From NCBI GenBank assembly GCA_049115815.1, contig JAGDZO010000021.1:62001-126000 (forward strand): a DNA stretch of 64,000 nucleotides, read 5' to 3'. This DNA is from Marinoscillum sp049115815 (GTDB lineage Bacteria > Bacteroidota > Bacteroidia > Cytophagales > Cyclobacteriaceae). How positions within the stretch are numbered: the stretch's first letter is position 1; every line of letters begins with the position of its first letter. The notes under the pieces are model-generated. The model ran no database searches. It had not been told where the DNA came from and worked only from the letters and a program-made list of their open reading frames with translations. A program made the translations under genes and the position numbers. Positions 1-9,409 of this stretch are shown here, piece after piece.

Positions 1-366
1 AGGGTCATCGAGATAGATGGCTTCCGATACACCATGATCTGCCGCTCCCGTGAGAGGATAGGCTTCCTCTAAGAGCCTGAGGGCAATCTGTGCCAAGTCC
101 CTTCTGGTGGGAAATAGGATGGCCGTATGGAATAACCCCGGCTGATTTTTCGGTGCAGGGGGCTGTCCTTTGCTAGACCAGGTATTAAGCCCAATGTGAT
201 GGTGATAGCCTCCAGCACTGATGAATGCCGCCTGATCGCCCATTCTTTGCATGATCTCAAACCCCAAAAGGTCATGATAAAAGGCAAGTGCACGATCCAA
301 ATCGGATACTTTGAGATGAACGTGACCTATCCGTGTCCCAGCTGGAACTTTGTATGCTTTACTCAT
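1..366 (-). CDS. VOC-family (glyoxalase/extradiol dioxygenase-like) protein, C-terminus outside the window
   Basis: The first 122 residues are visible. The N-terminus MSKAYKVPAGTRIGHVHLKV followed by LDRALAFYHDLLGFE is the beta-alpha-beta-beta-beta opening of a vicinal-oxygen-chelate module. H15 or H17 in GHVHLKV is the likely first metal ligand and the YHHHIGLNTW segment starts the second half of the module. It resembles CatE-type ring-cleavage/glyoxalase proteins, but the substrate cannot be told from this fragment. Its ATG overlaps the TGA of the upstream pirin gene in an ATGA arrangement, so the two are probably co-translated and may share an oxidative or aromatic-compound role (inference). 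The 3' part runs off the left edge of the window. Confidence 0.8.
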   Translation of the reverse strand, partial: MSKAYKVPAGTRIGHVHLKVSDLDRALAFYHDLLGFEIMQRMGDQAAFISAGGYHHHIGLNTWSSKGQPPAPKNQPGLFHTAILFPTRRDLAQIALRLLEEAYPLTGAADHGVSEAIYLDDP

Positions 367-1400
367 TTTATTTCTTCTCTGCCGTCTGCATGCTTCGCAA
401 ATCTGCCGCTCTCTCTCGGGTGCACGTGATCGTTGCTTGGCCATGGCCACCCTCCAAACTGCGTCCTTCTATAGTCTGCCATGGCTTCCTGTATCTCTTG
501 CTGCGTGTTCATCACGAATGGGCCGTATTGGGCCACAGGCTCACCGATTGGCCGTCCTTGCAATACCAAAAATCTACACGTACTCGATCCACTGGTGATA
601 GTTACCTCTTCATCCGCTTTTAGCTCAATGCACTTATGGGTGTTGATCGTATCTCCGTTGACCTCTACTTGATCACCTTCATAGAAGTACAGGGATCTGT
701 TGGTAGTTGCTTTTCCTTGCGGCAATGTCCAGTTCGCTCCGGCTTGCATTTCTATCGTCCAGATGCCTACCTCATTGGCCGGGTCAGCAGCCCAAGAATC
801 TGGCGCTGGGTCTTGTGCCTTGATATCACCAATTTGCCCAGCTATTACATTGACTTTGGTCTTAGAATCCTCAGACAGGTACAGCGGAATATCTTCTCCC
901 CAGAGCATTTTGAAATGCGGCTCCACGAACTTGCTTCTCTTGGGCAGGTTCAGCCATATTTGGAACAGTAGGAGTGGATTGTCAGCTTCTTTGTTGAGCA
1001 ATGGAAACATCTCACAATGATTCACACCCTTTCCGGCAGTCATCCACTGCACATCTCCATCACCAAATCTACCTGCCGCGCCTAATGAATCCGAGTGATC
1101 AACTGTCCCTTTCGGCACCACAGTCACTGTCTCAAATCCCCTATGTGGATGCTGTGGAAATCCTGGCACTTTGTCACCATGATACATCCTCCAGCTATTG
1201 GATGGATCAAAATCTTGACCCAGATTTCTATCAGCAATCGATTCATCAGGTCCCATATGATCATTCCCTTTTGGGTAATCATCTTTGTGATAAACACAGA
1301 AGAGAAAAGGGTCTTGCGTCTCCCATGGGAATCCAAGGGGTTTGATGTTTTTAATGGCTGAATTCATGCTTTTTGAAATTTCGGTTGGCTTATCAACCAT
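363..1400 (-). CDS. Pirin family protein
   Basis: This 345-residue cupin-fold protein is somewhat longer than the usual pirin (about 290). The pirin N-domain is clear: FPQHPHRGFETVTVV gives metal ligands H84 and H86, and GVNHCEMFP gives H128 and E130, matching the His-His-His-Glu set of human pirin and the E. coli YhhW quercetinase. The region from about residue 200 to 290 is the pirin C-terminal cupin, and the tail contains the family-typical FVMNTQQEIQEAMADY segment. Pirins of this kind are iron-binding and some are quercetin 2,3-dioxygenases; activity here is unproven. It overlaps the following VOC gene by 4 bases and lies 20 bases downstream of cysM. Met12 is a possible alternative start. 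Confidence 0.93.
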   Translation of the reverse strand: MVDKPTEISKSMNSAIKNIKPLGFPWETQDPFLFCVYHKDDYPKGNDHMGPDESIADRNLGQDFDPSNSWRMYHGDKVPGFPQHPHRGFETVTVVPKGTVDHSDSLGAAGRFGDGDVQWMTAGKGVNHCEMFPLLNKEADNPLLLFQIWLNLPKRSKFVEPHFKMLWGEDIPLYLSEDSKTKVNVIAGQIGDIKAQDPAPDSWAADPANEVGIWTIEMQAGANWTLPQGKATTNRSLYFYEGDQVEVNGDTINTHKCIELKADEEVTITSGSSTCRFLVLQGRPIGEPVAQYGPFVMNTQQEIQEAMADYRRTQFGGWPWPSNDHVHPRESGRFAKHADGREEIK

Positions 1401-1420
1401 GAAAAGTACAAAGTTGTTCC

Positions 1421-2299
1421 CTAATCGAAAAGTCCGGAACTGAGATAGCGCTCACCTGTGTCACATACGATAAACACAATCACTCCAGAATCAATGCTTT
1501 CGGCTACTTGAAGAGCGGCAGTCAGCGCACCACCGCTACTCATACCGGAGAGGATGGCTTCTTCTTTGGACAATCTACGAGCCATGCTTCTGGCTTGGTC
1601 TTCACTTACGTCAATGACCTGATCTACTCTCGATGGGTCGAATATTTTTGGAAGAAACTCTGGTGACCATCTCCTGATACCAGGAATAGATGAACCTTCA
1701 GTGGGTTGAGTCCCAACGATTTGTACGTTGGGGTTCTTTTCTTTGAGATATTTGGATACCCCCATGATGGTCCCAGTGGTACCCATGGCAGATACGAAGT
1801 GTGTCACTTCCCCATTGGTGTCTTTCCATATTTCAGGGCCCGTGCTTTGGTAGTGCATGCCATAGTTATCAGCATTCGCAAACTGATTGAGCATGAAGTA
1901 GCCTTGATTGTTGGCCATATCCTCGGCCAGCTCACGAGAGAATTCAATCGTCTTCTGGGCAGGAGTGAGGATCACTTCCGCGCCATAAGCCCGCATGGCG
2001 AGCACGCGCTCTCTAGTGCTGTTCTCGGGCATTAGTAAGGTCATATGCAGCCCAACGGATTGAGCGATCATCGCTAGAGCGATACCTGTATTTCCACTCG
2101 TGGCTTCTACTAGTTTGTCTCCTGGTTTGATATCGCCACGCTTAAGTGCTTCGGTGATCATACCATAGGCCGCTCTGTCTTTTACGCTTCCACCAGGGTT
2201 CTGACCTTCGAGTTTGCCATATATTCTCACCTTTGGATTGGAGTGGATTCTCGTGATTTCTACCAGTGGAGTATTTCCGATAAGGTCTATCAGTTTCAT
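1421..2299 (-). CDS. cysM: Cysteine synthase (O-acetylserine sulfhydrylase), CysM/CysK type
   Basis: This cytoplasmic PLP enzyme (fold type II, 292 residues) makes L-cysteine from O-acetylserine and sulfide. The PLP lysine is K40 in NPGGSVKDR, the phosphate-binding loop is EATSGNTGIA near residue 65, and a second glycine-rich loop is SAMGTTGTIMG near 170. The C-terminus YLSSGLFD is usual for the CysM subgroup of this phylum. Its start follows the stop of the cysE gene by a single base, so the two consecutive enzymes of cysteine synthesis are one transcription unit. The short length (292 against about 310-320 for CysK) favours CysM, but the isoform is an inference. Confidence 0.93.
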   Translation of the reverse strand: MKLIDLIGNTPLVEITRIHSNPKVRIYGKLEGQNPGGSVKDRAAYGMITEALKRGDIKPGDKLVEATSGNTGIALAMIAQSVGLHMTLLMPENSTRERVLAMRAYGAEVILTPAQKTIEFSRELAEDMANNQGYFMLNQFANADNYGMHYQSTGPEIWKDTNGEVTHFVSAMGTTGTIMGVSKYLKEKNPNVQIVGTQPTEGSSIPGIRRWSPEFLPKIFDPSRVDQVIDVSEDQARSMARRLSKEEAILSGMSSGGALTAALQVAESIDSGVIVFIVCDTGERYLSSGLFD

Positions 2300-2300
2300 C

Positions 2301-3134
2301 TTAAGCTTGTTTTACAGTGATCAGGTCTGGCTTGGTATCTGCGCCCTCTTGCATGAGTGTTTGGTAGTAGACCCGTGAGTTTGGCTGAAGACTTTTGGTC
2401 AACCATACATTTCCACCCACAATAGATCCTTTGCCTATTCTAGTCTTACCGCCAAGGATGGTAGCCCCAGCATAAATGACCACATGGTCTTCAATGGTAG
2501 GATGTCGCTTCACTTTGGCGTCCTTCTTATCCACACTCAAAGCACCCAAGGTTACACCTTGATAGATCTTCACATGCCTGCCTATGATTGTGGTCTCACC
2601 GATCACTATCCCCGTACCATGGTCAATGCAGAAGTATTCACCAATGATCGCATTGGGATGAATGTCTATTCCTGTCTTGCTATGAGCATCTTCGGTTATG
2701 ATTCTAGGAATGCTGGTCACGCCAAGCAACGCTAGTTCATGCGCCAATCGATATGAGGCGATTGCATAAAATCCAGGGTAAGAGCGGATGATTTCTGATC
2801 TGTTGTTGGCAGCAGGGTCACCTGCTAGCATAGCATCTACATCCGTTTGCAATCTGGCATAGATTGTAGGGAGATTCCCAAAAAAGTCCTGAATGATATC
2901 TTCTCTGTTGTCGCCTTCCAATGAAATGTTTTTCATCAAAATTCTTCCAAGTTTGGATTCCAATCCCTTGAGTTGAAATTCCAATTCTTCCCGTGATTTT
3001 ACAGGTTGACTTGAGTAATTAGGGAAAAGTACCCCGAGCAACTCGTTGAAGAATCCACAGATGGAACTCTTGGAGGGAGTCTTGGTGTATTCTTGATGAG
3101 CTTCGTAAACCTGATTAATGAAATCGCTATTCAT
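2301..3134 (-). CDS. cysE: Serine O-acetyltransferase
   Basis: This enzyme acetylates L-serine with acetyl-CoA, the first committed step of cysteine synthesis. An alpha-helical N-terminal half (about residues 1-150) is followed by a left-handed beta-helix of hexapeptide repeats. The hallmark segment FCIDHGTGIVIGETTIIGRH carries the catalytic His-Asp region, and GATILGGKTRIGKGSIVGGN is the cofactor-binding coil. I place the start at 3134 (MNSDFINQV). An in-frame ATG nine codons upstream would add MLQSQKIIS, which is not family-like. The stop lies one base before the cysM start. An O-acetylserine pathway feeding the methionine cluster elsewhere in the window is plausible but inferred. Confidence 0.92.
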   Translation of the reverse strand: MNSDFINQVYEAHQEYTKTPSKSSICGFFNELLGVLFPNYSSQPVKSREELEFQLKGLESKLGRILMKNISLEGDNREDIIQDFFGNLPTIYARLQTDVDAMLAGDPAANNRSEIIRSYPGFYAIASYRLAHELALLGVTSIPRIITEDAHSKTGIDIHPNAIIGEYFCIDHGTGIVIGETTIIGRHVKIYQGVTLGALSVDKKDAKVKRHPTIEDHVVIYAGATILGGKTRIGKGSIVGGNVWLTKSLQPNSRVYYQTLMQEGADTKPDLITVKQA

Positions 3135-3195
3135 TGATATTATCTTTTGACTTTGTAACAATGCAACGTGGGGTGTGTGCTTAATGTTGACAATT

Positions 3196-3219
3196 AAAAG
3201 GTCGGGGTAGCTACCTTTT
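3196..3219 (-). terminator. Candidate intrinsic terminator after the polysaccharide deacetylase gene
   Basis: On the minus strand AAAAGGT and ACCTTTT form 7-bp arms around a 10-base loop, about 20 bases past the deacetylase stop. The arms end in a short T run. The stem is AT-rich, so termination strength is uncertain. The loop itself contains part of a GGTAGCTACC palindrome. Confidence 0.4.
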
Positions 3220-3239
3220 GAATCATTTAGGTGAAAATC

Positions 3240-4157
3240 CTAATTCTGATACAAGAATAGAATCTCTTGATCAATTTCCGGCTCCAATCTTAGCCATTTT
3301 ATTGCATTTTCTCCATCCCAGCGATACACCCACGATATCCCAGATCGACCTATATATCGATCAGTGAGTTCATAGGCTTCATCTTCCAGGGCTTCTGCTA
3401 TGCTGATGAAAGTAAAATCTTTTTCCTTCAAACCTTGATAAATCAGGGGCATATAGGCAGCATTCAGATGATTGGCATGACATAAATAAATATGTGAAAT
3501 AGGCCTGCCAACGACTATCTGGCTAGCGCTATCCATGAAATCAAACATGCGTAAGGTGTGTGTCACGTACGCCATACCGATTGACTCCATCATGGTAGAA
3601 TCATTGTTCCGATAGGCATCCAGATAGACCTTATTGAAAACATAATCCGAACTCTCTACTGAGACCGGAGCTATTTCATAATTGAGAGAATCTAAGAATC
3701 TTTCGAATCCAGCTTTAGTAAGACTATCTGGCCCGGTGTTGAGGAAGGGGTGCCGAAAGTAGCGCAAGTCCATATTTCGCTCCTTCATCAGCTGTCGTGT
3801 AACTCGTTCACCTTTTAATACATCCGCTTGGTATTCCTCCAAAGGAGTCTTGTATAATGAAGGATGGCTAAAAGTGTGATTGCCCAGTACCAAACCTTGA
3901 TCCAGCCAGGCCTCAAGTATCGCTATGCGATTTTGGTTTTTTTCATCCTTGTAGAGTTTGGATTCATTGACGAATCCTATAGCCGGTACTTCGAATGCTT
4001 TGCAGTCTTCAATGATCTTCATATTGGCAGCACGCATCAGCTCATAAGAGAGCTCACCGCCACCCATGACTAGATCATCAAAAGTAATGGCCACCTGTTT
4101 TTGACCAAAAGCAAGAAAACCGGCCAGTAGCAGTGCAATAGAAAGATGTATTCGCAT
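3240..4157 (-). CDS. Secreted polysaccharide deacetylase (NodB homology domain)
   Basis: An N-terminal signal peptide (MRIHLSIALLLAGFLAFGQ) is followed by the NodB fold. Visible motifs are TFDD with D27/D28 (motif 1), NHTFSHPS with metal ligands H94 and H98 (motif 2), and RYFRHPFLNTG around R135 (motif 3). Enzymes of this family (CE4) remove N- or O-acetyl groups from peptidoglycan, chitin-like glycans or xylan using a divalent metal; the substrate here is unknown. At 305 residues it is a single-domain enzyme, presumably periplasmic. It is followed by a hairpin and lies 25 bases after the permease gene upstream, so read-through from that gene is possible. Confidence 0.9.
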   Translation of the reverse strand: MRIHLSIALLLAGFLAFGQKQVAITFDDLVMGGGELSYELMRAANMKIIEDCKAFEVPAIGFVNESKLYKDEKNQNRIAILEAWLDQGLVLGNHTFSHPSLYKTPLEEYQADVLKGERVTRQLMKERNMDLRYFRHPFLNTGPDSLTKAGFERFLDSLNYEIAPVSVESSDYVFNKVYLDAYRNNDSTMMESIGMAYVTHTLRMFDFMDSASQIVVGRPISHIYLCHANHLNAAYMPLIYQGLKEKDFTFISIAEALEDEAYELTDRYIGRSGISWVYRWDGENAIKWLRLEPEIDQEILFLYQN

Positions 4158-4182
4158 AAAGCAAAGCTAATGGTGAATTCTC

Positions 4183-6555
4183 TTATTCGTATTTAAGATT
4201 ATCAGCAGGGTTGCTATTAGCAGCTCTCAATGCGTGATATCCTGTGGTCAGGATGGTGATGAGAGAAATCACCACCAGCACAAGGATGAATACCATGGCA
4301 CTTAATTCGACATGATACTCGAAGGTAGTGAGCCACTCACCCATGAAATAATAGGCCAAACCAAAAGCGGGTATTGCGCCTAAGATGACCAAAATCATAA
4401 AGTCTTTGATGATTAATGATACCAGCCCGAATAAATTGGCTCCAAGCACTTTTCTGATGCTAATTTCTTTGGTTCGTTGCTCGGCTATGAATGATGCCAA
4501 GCCTAAGAGACCTAAGCAGGCAATGAATATCATCATGATAGAAAATCCAAGGAATAGCTGTCCTCTGAGCTGATCCACTTCATATTGGTCCATGAAGTCT
4601 TCATCCAAGAAGCTATATTCAAAAGGCATATTTGGAAATACTTCCATCCAACTTTCCTCAACTCCACGGATAGAAGCTTGCATGTCTCCATTCAGCTTGA
4701 TTAGAGCATTGGAATTATTTTCACTTGGTATAAACAAAAGTGCCTCTATAGGAGCATAAAGCGATCTTTGATGGAAATCTTTTATCACCCCAACCACCCG
4801 ATGAAAAACTGTGCTGTCTCCGTCAAATTGAAATTTTTTGCCAATAGGATTTTCCCATGACATTCGCTTCACCATCGATTCGTTTACCAATACGGACGAT
4901 ACTGTATCAGCGCTATACTCCTCCGAGATATTCCTACCTTCCACGATTTTCATACCCAATACGTCCACATAGTCAAAATCAATGGCGTAGCTATCTATAC
5001 CGTATTCCTCCATGCCTCCGGTGTTGGTTTCTACGCTCATGATATTTTTCCCAAAACCCCTTCCTGGTGACGTGGAGCTTGTTCCTGCATCAGTTACATG
5101 AGGGCTTTGGAGAATTCTGTCTCGCAATACTGGCCATTTTTCTCTTGCATCTCTACTGTTGAGATGCACGCGCATCACCTTCTCTTTGTCAAATCCCAAG
5201 TCTTTTTCCTGAAGGAATTGCATTTGCTGGTAAATCACCATGGTGCCTATGAGCATGAAGATAGAAATGGCAAATTGGATACCAACCAGTACACTTCTGA
5301 ATGCCTTATTGCCTGATCTACCGCCTTTGCCCTTCAATACGGCTACTGGTTTAAACGCTGAGAGATAGAATGCAGGGTAGCTTCCGCTCAATACACCGGT
5401 GAAGAGTAGTATTATACCGATGGTCAATAATACTGCCGGCTCACCTAGATTGGCTAGTTCCATCCTCGTTTGCAGCATATCATTCAGAAAAGGAACCAAT
5501 GCGATCATTAATATCAAACTGATTATAAAAGCTACAACAGTTAGTAAAATGGATTCTGTGATAAACTGACCAATGAGCATATTGCGCTGAGCGCCCATTA
5601 CTTTCCTGATTCCTACTTCAAGCGATCTTTTCATAGATCTGGCTGTTGATAGATTCATGTAATTGATGCTCGCAATCAAAATCAGAAATACACCAATGGC
5701 TCCAAATATGTAGATGTATTTGATGTTGCCGAGTGGTTCGGGCTCACCTTGAAAATCTGAATACAAATGAATATCTCGAATATTGATCAATTCATATTTC
5801 AGTGTGACATCAAACTGATCAAAGATCACAGCAACATATTTCTTGTTGATTTCGGCGAGGCGCTGCTCTAGCACTGATGGTTCTACACCCTCTCTGATGA
5901 GTATATATGTGAAAATGTTGAATCCACCCCAGTTCTGGTTTCTTGTCCAATCTTCTGTGCTGGCAGATATGAGGGCACTTGGCCGAATATGATTAGTTGT
6001 CGGGATGTCTTCATATACACCTGTTACCTTGACTGTGTTGTCATCTGCCTTGATGAACTCCCCGATAGGGTCATTATCGCCAAATAGTTTGGAGGCTATG
6101 GTACGATTGAGGCAAATGGTATTAGGTTCTATGAGGGCTGTTTCTGGGTCCCCATATACGAAATCGTAATCGAAAATTTCAAAGATGGTACTATCAGCCA
6201 GGTAAACTTCTACTTCGAAAAAGCTATCATCATCTTTCTCAAATGTGGTTCGACCATTCTGCATCAACCTGGTGTACTGCTCCACCTCTGGTACTTCATC
6301 CTTCAAACCTCGTCCCAAAGGAAACTGGGTAACTGCCCACCTGAATGAGTTGTCGGGCTCCGTGAAATCAGAGGAGATTCTGAAAATACGATCTGCTTTG
6401 GTATGCTGCTTATCGTAGTTAGTTTCCGTGAAAAGATATAGTACAATGAGAAGGCAGGATACAATTCCTACTGTCAGACCCAAAATATTTAAGGTGGTAT
6501 AACCTAGTTGTCTGGAGAGATGACGAATGGTAATCTTCAGGTAATTCTTGATCAT
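4183..6555 (-). CDS. ABC transporter permease, MacB/FtsX family (790 residues)
   Basis: This is a double-module permease: a TM helix at about 20-40, a MacB periplasmic core domain at about 60-250, and three TM helices at about 285-400 with the FtsX motif VGIRKVMGAQR. A second TM/periplasmic-core unit follows (TM near 425, core about 450-640), and three C-terminal helices carry EISIRKVLGAN. The N-terminal MIKNYLKITIRHL is typical of Bacteroidota permeases of this group. They are thought to be mechanotransmission components rather than channels, working with a MacB-type ATPase. No ATPase gene lies nearby, so the partner must be encoded elsewhere (inference). A palindrome overlapping a -7 box lies just upstream. 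Confidence 0.92.
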   Translation of the reverse strand: MIKNYLKITIRHLSRQLGYTTLNILGLTVGIVSCLLIVLYLFTETNYDKQHTKADRIFRISSDFTEPDNSFRWAVTQFPLGRGLKDEVPEVEQYTRLMQNGRTTFEKDDDSFFEVEVYLADSTIFEIFDYDFVYGDPETALIEPNTICLNRTIASKLFGDNDPIGEFIKADDNTVKVTGVYEDIPTTNHIRPSALISASTEDWTRNQNWGGFNIFTYILIREGVEPSVLEQRLAEINKKYVAVIFDQFDVTLKYELINIRDIHLYSDFQGEPEPLGNIKYIYIFGAIGVFLILIASINYMNLSTARSMKRSLEVGIRKVMGAQRNMLIGQFITESILLTVVAFIISLILMIALVPFLNDMLQTRMELANLGEPAVLLTIGIILLFTGVLSGSYPAFYLSAFKPVAVLKGKGGRSGNKAFRSVLVGIQFAISIFMLIGTMVIYQQMQFLQEKDLGFDKEKVMRVHLNSRDAREKWPVLRDRILQSPHVTDAGTSSTSPGRGFGKNIMSVETNTGGMEEYGIDSYAIDFDYVDVLGMKIVEGRNISEEYSADTVSSVLVNESMVKRMSWENPIGKKFQFDGDSTVFHRVVGVIKDFHQRSLYAPIEALLFIPSENNSNALIKLNGDMQASIRGVEESWMEVFPNMPFEYSFLDEDFMDQYEVDQLRGQLFLGFSIMMIFIACLGLLGLASFIAEQRTKEISIRKVLGANLFGLVSLIIKDFMILVILGAIPAFGLAYYFMGEWLTTFEYHVELSAMVFILVLVVISLITILTTGYHALRAANSNPADNLKYE

Positions 6556-6573
6556 GGTATAATAGACTAGGTA

Positions 6574-6592
6574 GTTTGAGATCTCAAACGTA
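6574..6592 (-). promoter_or_regulatory. Promoter -7 box fused to a perfect 16-bp palindrome upstream of the permease
   Basis: On the minus strand TACGTTTG (6592-6585) is a perfect TAnnTTTG box. Its last bases form one arm of GTTTGAGATCTCAAAC (6574-6589), a perfect palindrome ending 18 bases before the ATG. The arrangement looks like an operator covering the transcription start. No clear TTTG -33 element is seen at the usual distance. Confidence 0.45.
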
Positions 6593-6804
6593 TGGAATTT
6601 GTATCGGTATTGGAAATGTGCTGAATGGCTTTAATATGATTTAACAACAAAATTGCCATAGTTGCGTGGCTTCATGAAAGTCAACCAGGGTGTAAAAAAT
6701 TCGTAAGACATTTTAGCATTGATCTGAAAAATGAATTTCTTGCATATGAATGATACTTGTAAGAAATTACTCCCTCTCAATAACGTCACCCTCAAAGTTA
6801 ACTC

Positions 6805-7890
6805 ATGAATGAAATGAATGAAGATATTGCAAGATCACTTAGGGTCATCAAGAACATTCTTGTTGTCTTCTTAGCAATCGTGATTTTGTATCTGCTCAAA
6901 ATGCTGAGTGATCTATTTGTACCCTTGGCATTCGCTTTGTTCTTCGCGATTTTGCTTCAGCCCTTGGTTTTACTTTTTCAGAGGAGATTTTCACTCAATT
7001 TGAGTGTGATATTTACGACTATCGTGTCGGTGTGTGGTTTCTTATTGGTGGGTTTTCTATTTTATAATGCGGTGAGTGGATTCATAGAAAACAGAGAGAC
7101 CATCTTGGCAGGTGTCACGGCAGAGCTTAAACCGCTTGTAGATCGAGTGACTCACCTTATGGGTAGTGAGCTTAAAGAAGCTGAGATCAGAGAGTACATA
7201 TCTAGAGTGATTCCTACAGATCAGGTCCTTTCTCTTTCGGGATCATTTATCAATACGCTGAGTGGTTTTGCTACTGAGCTTTTGATGGTGATCTTATATT
7301 TTGTGGGACTTCTTGGGGCCATAGCTCAGTATGAGAAAGTCATAGACTACATCATGGGTGTTTCTGCTGATAAGGAGCATTCTACAGCCTCCAATACCTT
7401 CAAAAGGGTAAAACACTCCATATCTGTTTACATCAAAGTGAAGACCATAGTCAGTTTACTTACTGGTGCAGGAATAGGGATTATTAGTTGGCTATTTGGA
7501 ATACAATATGCGTTTCTATGGGGCATATTAGGATTTGTACTCAATTATATCCCTTACGTAGGATCGCTTATAGCCATAGTACCTCCATTATTGATCGGTG
7601 GGCTCACTGCCACCTCCGTTTCCGAATTTGTGTTTTTGTTTGTGGCATTGGAGGGCGTGCAGCTGGTTATGGGTAGTATGGTGGAACCTAAGTTGACCGG
7701 AGATTCTTTGTCCATCAATACGGTGACCATCTTATTCAGCTTGGTTTTTTGGGCATTTATGTGGGGTACAGCAGGTATGCTATTGTCTGTGCCATTGACC
7801 TTCCTCATCAAGGTGATACTAGAACATGTGGCGGATGCAGGTTTCCTTGTTCGTATGATGGACAAAAAGACAGGCAAGCAGTTAGGATAG
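6805..7890 (+). CDS. AI-2E family transporter (YdiK/PerM-like membrane protein)
   Basis: This 361-residue integral membrane protein has about eight TM helices. Two N-terminal helices (about 15-85) lead to a cytosolic amphipathic region (about 95-150) and then six helices. The family signature LWGILGFVLNYIPYVGSLIA sits near residue 240, and PKLTGDSLSINTVTILFSLV near 300. Members export AI-2 (TqsA), act in Na+/H+ exchange, or have unknown roles, so the substrate cannot be assigned. The start MNEMNEDIARSLR has another in-frame ATG four codons on. It is monocistronic, divergent from the permease upstream, with a 249-base intergenic region between them. Confidence 0.9.
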   Translation: MNEMNEDIARSLRVIKNILVVFLAIVILYLLKMLSDLFVPLAFALFFAILLQPLVLLFQRRFSLNLSVIFTTIVSVCGFLLVGFLFYNAVSGFIENRETILAGVTAELKPLVDRVTHLMGSELKEAEIREYISRVIPTDQVLSLSGSFINTLSGFATELLMVILYFVGLLGAIAQYEKVIDYIMGVSADKEHSTASNTFKRVKHSISVYIKVKTIVSLLTGAGIGIISWLFGIQYAFLWGILGFVLNYIPYVGSLIAIVPPLLIGGLTATSVSEFVFLFVALEGVQLVMGSMVEPKLTGDSLSINTVTILFSLVFWAFMWGTAGMLLSVPLTFLIKVILEHVADAGFLVRMMDKKTGKQLG

Positions 7891-8031
7891 AGGATAGACC
7901 ACTTTCTAGAATCTACTTTTGGGTTAATCATTAGTACTTTGAAAATGATCCTTACATCTTTAGTAGATCGTCCAAAAGAATGTATCTTAGTGATCGCCTA
8001 AATTCAATTTGACACTAATAATTTTATCTGC

Positions 8032-8436
8032 ATGAGATCCGTAGAAGAGCTACTACAAGTACTTGTTCAGCTATCTATAGCTGACAATGAATTCGCCAAA
8101 GAAGAGCAGCAGTATATCATTGATATTGGATTAGCAGGAGGCCTTACCAAAGACGAAGTGGAGATTATTGTTTCTAAGGCATATGCAGGAAAAGACCTCA
8201 ATAATTTACCCTTCAAGGATAGATTGTCCTATATGGTAAATCTTATTCAGCTAATGAAAGTAGATGGTAAGGTTCGCAGAAGTGAAATTGAGTTTTGCGA
8301 GAAAGTTGCGATTAGTTTGGGGTATTTACCTAGTGTAGTAGCTGATATGTCTCAGTACGTATATGCAGATGCATCTATGATAAATTATCCCAAGTTGGAG
8401 GAAATAGCCAGGGCCAACTCTACTCGAAAGGATTAA
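8032..8436 (+). CDS. TerB-like domain protein
   Basis: This 134-residue all-helical protein matches the TerB / DjlA N-terminal-like family: LVQLSIADNEFAKEEQQYI and LIQLMKVDGKVRRSEIEFCE are the two pseudo-symmetric acidic repeats (A/V-D-N/G-x-hydrophobic) that bind metal in TerB. No J-domain or ter operon accompanies it, so a link to tellurite resistance is not implied. It is probably cytoplasmic with an unknown role. Its last 17 bases overlap the 3' end of the convergent alpha/beta-hydrolase gene. Confidence 0.75.
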   Translation: MRSVEELLQVLVQLSIADNEFAKEEQQYIIDIGLAGGLTKDEVEIIVSKAYAGKDLNNLPFKDRLSYMVNLIQLMKVDGKVRRSEIEFCEKVAISLGYLPSVVADMSQYVYADASMINYPKLEEIARANSTRKD

Positions 8437-9391
8437 CTTCTTGTTCGTTTTCTAAAAAGGTTGTTACCACCTTCAAACTTTCTGTGGGGAGTTCTTCCAT
8501 AGGCACATGCCCGGCATTTTTCAGTATTACCAGGGTGTCATTGGGTAGATCTTTATGAAACTTGTGTGCATTCCCAACAGGAATCAAAAGATCCTGATCA
8601 CCCCATAATAGCAATGTTGGTTGCCGTATTTCCCCAATATTCTTGATCGCTAATGTGTCTTTCTTCGAGGCAAATTGATCTACAAAAGCCTGACGATTGC
8701 CTGCCCTCAAAGCCAATTCGAAATAGCGATCAACTAAATCTTCTGATACCTTGGATTTATTGTGGTAAACATTCAATACGCTTGATTTAACCAAAAAGCG
8801 GGGAGTGATATAGGTGAAGATGTTTTTCACAACTGGAATTTTGGCCAACTCAAAAGCGATGGGTTTATTTTTAGAATTGGTAGGGTATCCGGCTGCATCT
8901 ATCAGTATAAGCTTATCAACCATACTGGGATATTTCAGTGCATATCTCCAAGCTATCTCGCCACCAAGAGAATTCCCCGCTAGGATACATTGCTTGACTT
9001 TAAGCGTAGTGAGGAAATTATTCATGAAGTCCACATAATGACCTTTGGAATAATTTGCATCTGGAAACGGCCCTGTCAGACCATATGCGGGCAGGTCCAT
9101 TCTTATCACCCTACGCTGGTCTTTGAGTTTGGCAGCCCATTCGTCGAATGTATGCAGACTTGCTCCAGTACCATGAATGAGCACAATCGGGGCGGAATCA
9201 TTTTTACTGCCTTCATCTCTAATATGAACTTCCATGCCATCAACCGTGATAAATTCGGAAGGATATTGCGCATACTTATATTTCAGTGTGTCGATTGGGA
9301 TATCTGCGTGACCAAATAACAATACGATCAATAGGCATCCGGCAGCAAGTATGCCTGCAAGGGCTTTGAGAATTTTGATGATGGATTTCAT
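8420..9391 (-). CDS. Membrane-anchored alpha/beta-fold hydrolase
   Basis: This 323-residue hydrolase carries an N-terminal TM or uncleaved signal helix (about 5-27). The catalytic triad is visible: nucleophile S141 in LAGNSLGGE, acid D267 in LLWGDQDLLIP, and H295 in KNAGHVPME. HGTG at 73-76 forms the oxyanion hole. It resembles MhpC/epoxide-hydrolase-like esterases, but the substrate is not predictable. The active domain should face the periplasm. It overlaps the TerB-like gene tail to tail by 17 bases. Confidence 0.88.
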   Translation of the reverse strand: MKSIIKILKALAGILAAGCLLIVLLFGHADIPIDTLKYKYAQYPSEFITVDGMEVHIRDEGSKNDSAPIVLIHGTGASLHTFDEWAAKLKDQRRVIRMDLPAYGLTGPFPDANYSKGHYVDFMNNFLTTLKVKQCILAGNSLGGEIAWRYALKYPSMVDKLILIDAAGYPTNSKNKPIAFELAKIPVVKNIFTYITPRFLVKSSVLNVYHNKSKVSEDLVDRYFELALRAGNRQAFVDQFASKKDTLAIKNIGEIRQPTLLLWGDQDLLIPVGNAHKFHKDLPNDTLVILKNAGHVPMEELPTESLKVVTTFLENEQEVNPFE

Positions 9392-9409
9392 TGATGGGAA
9401 GGTAGTAAA

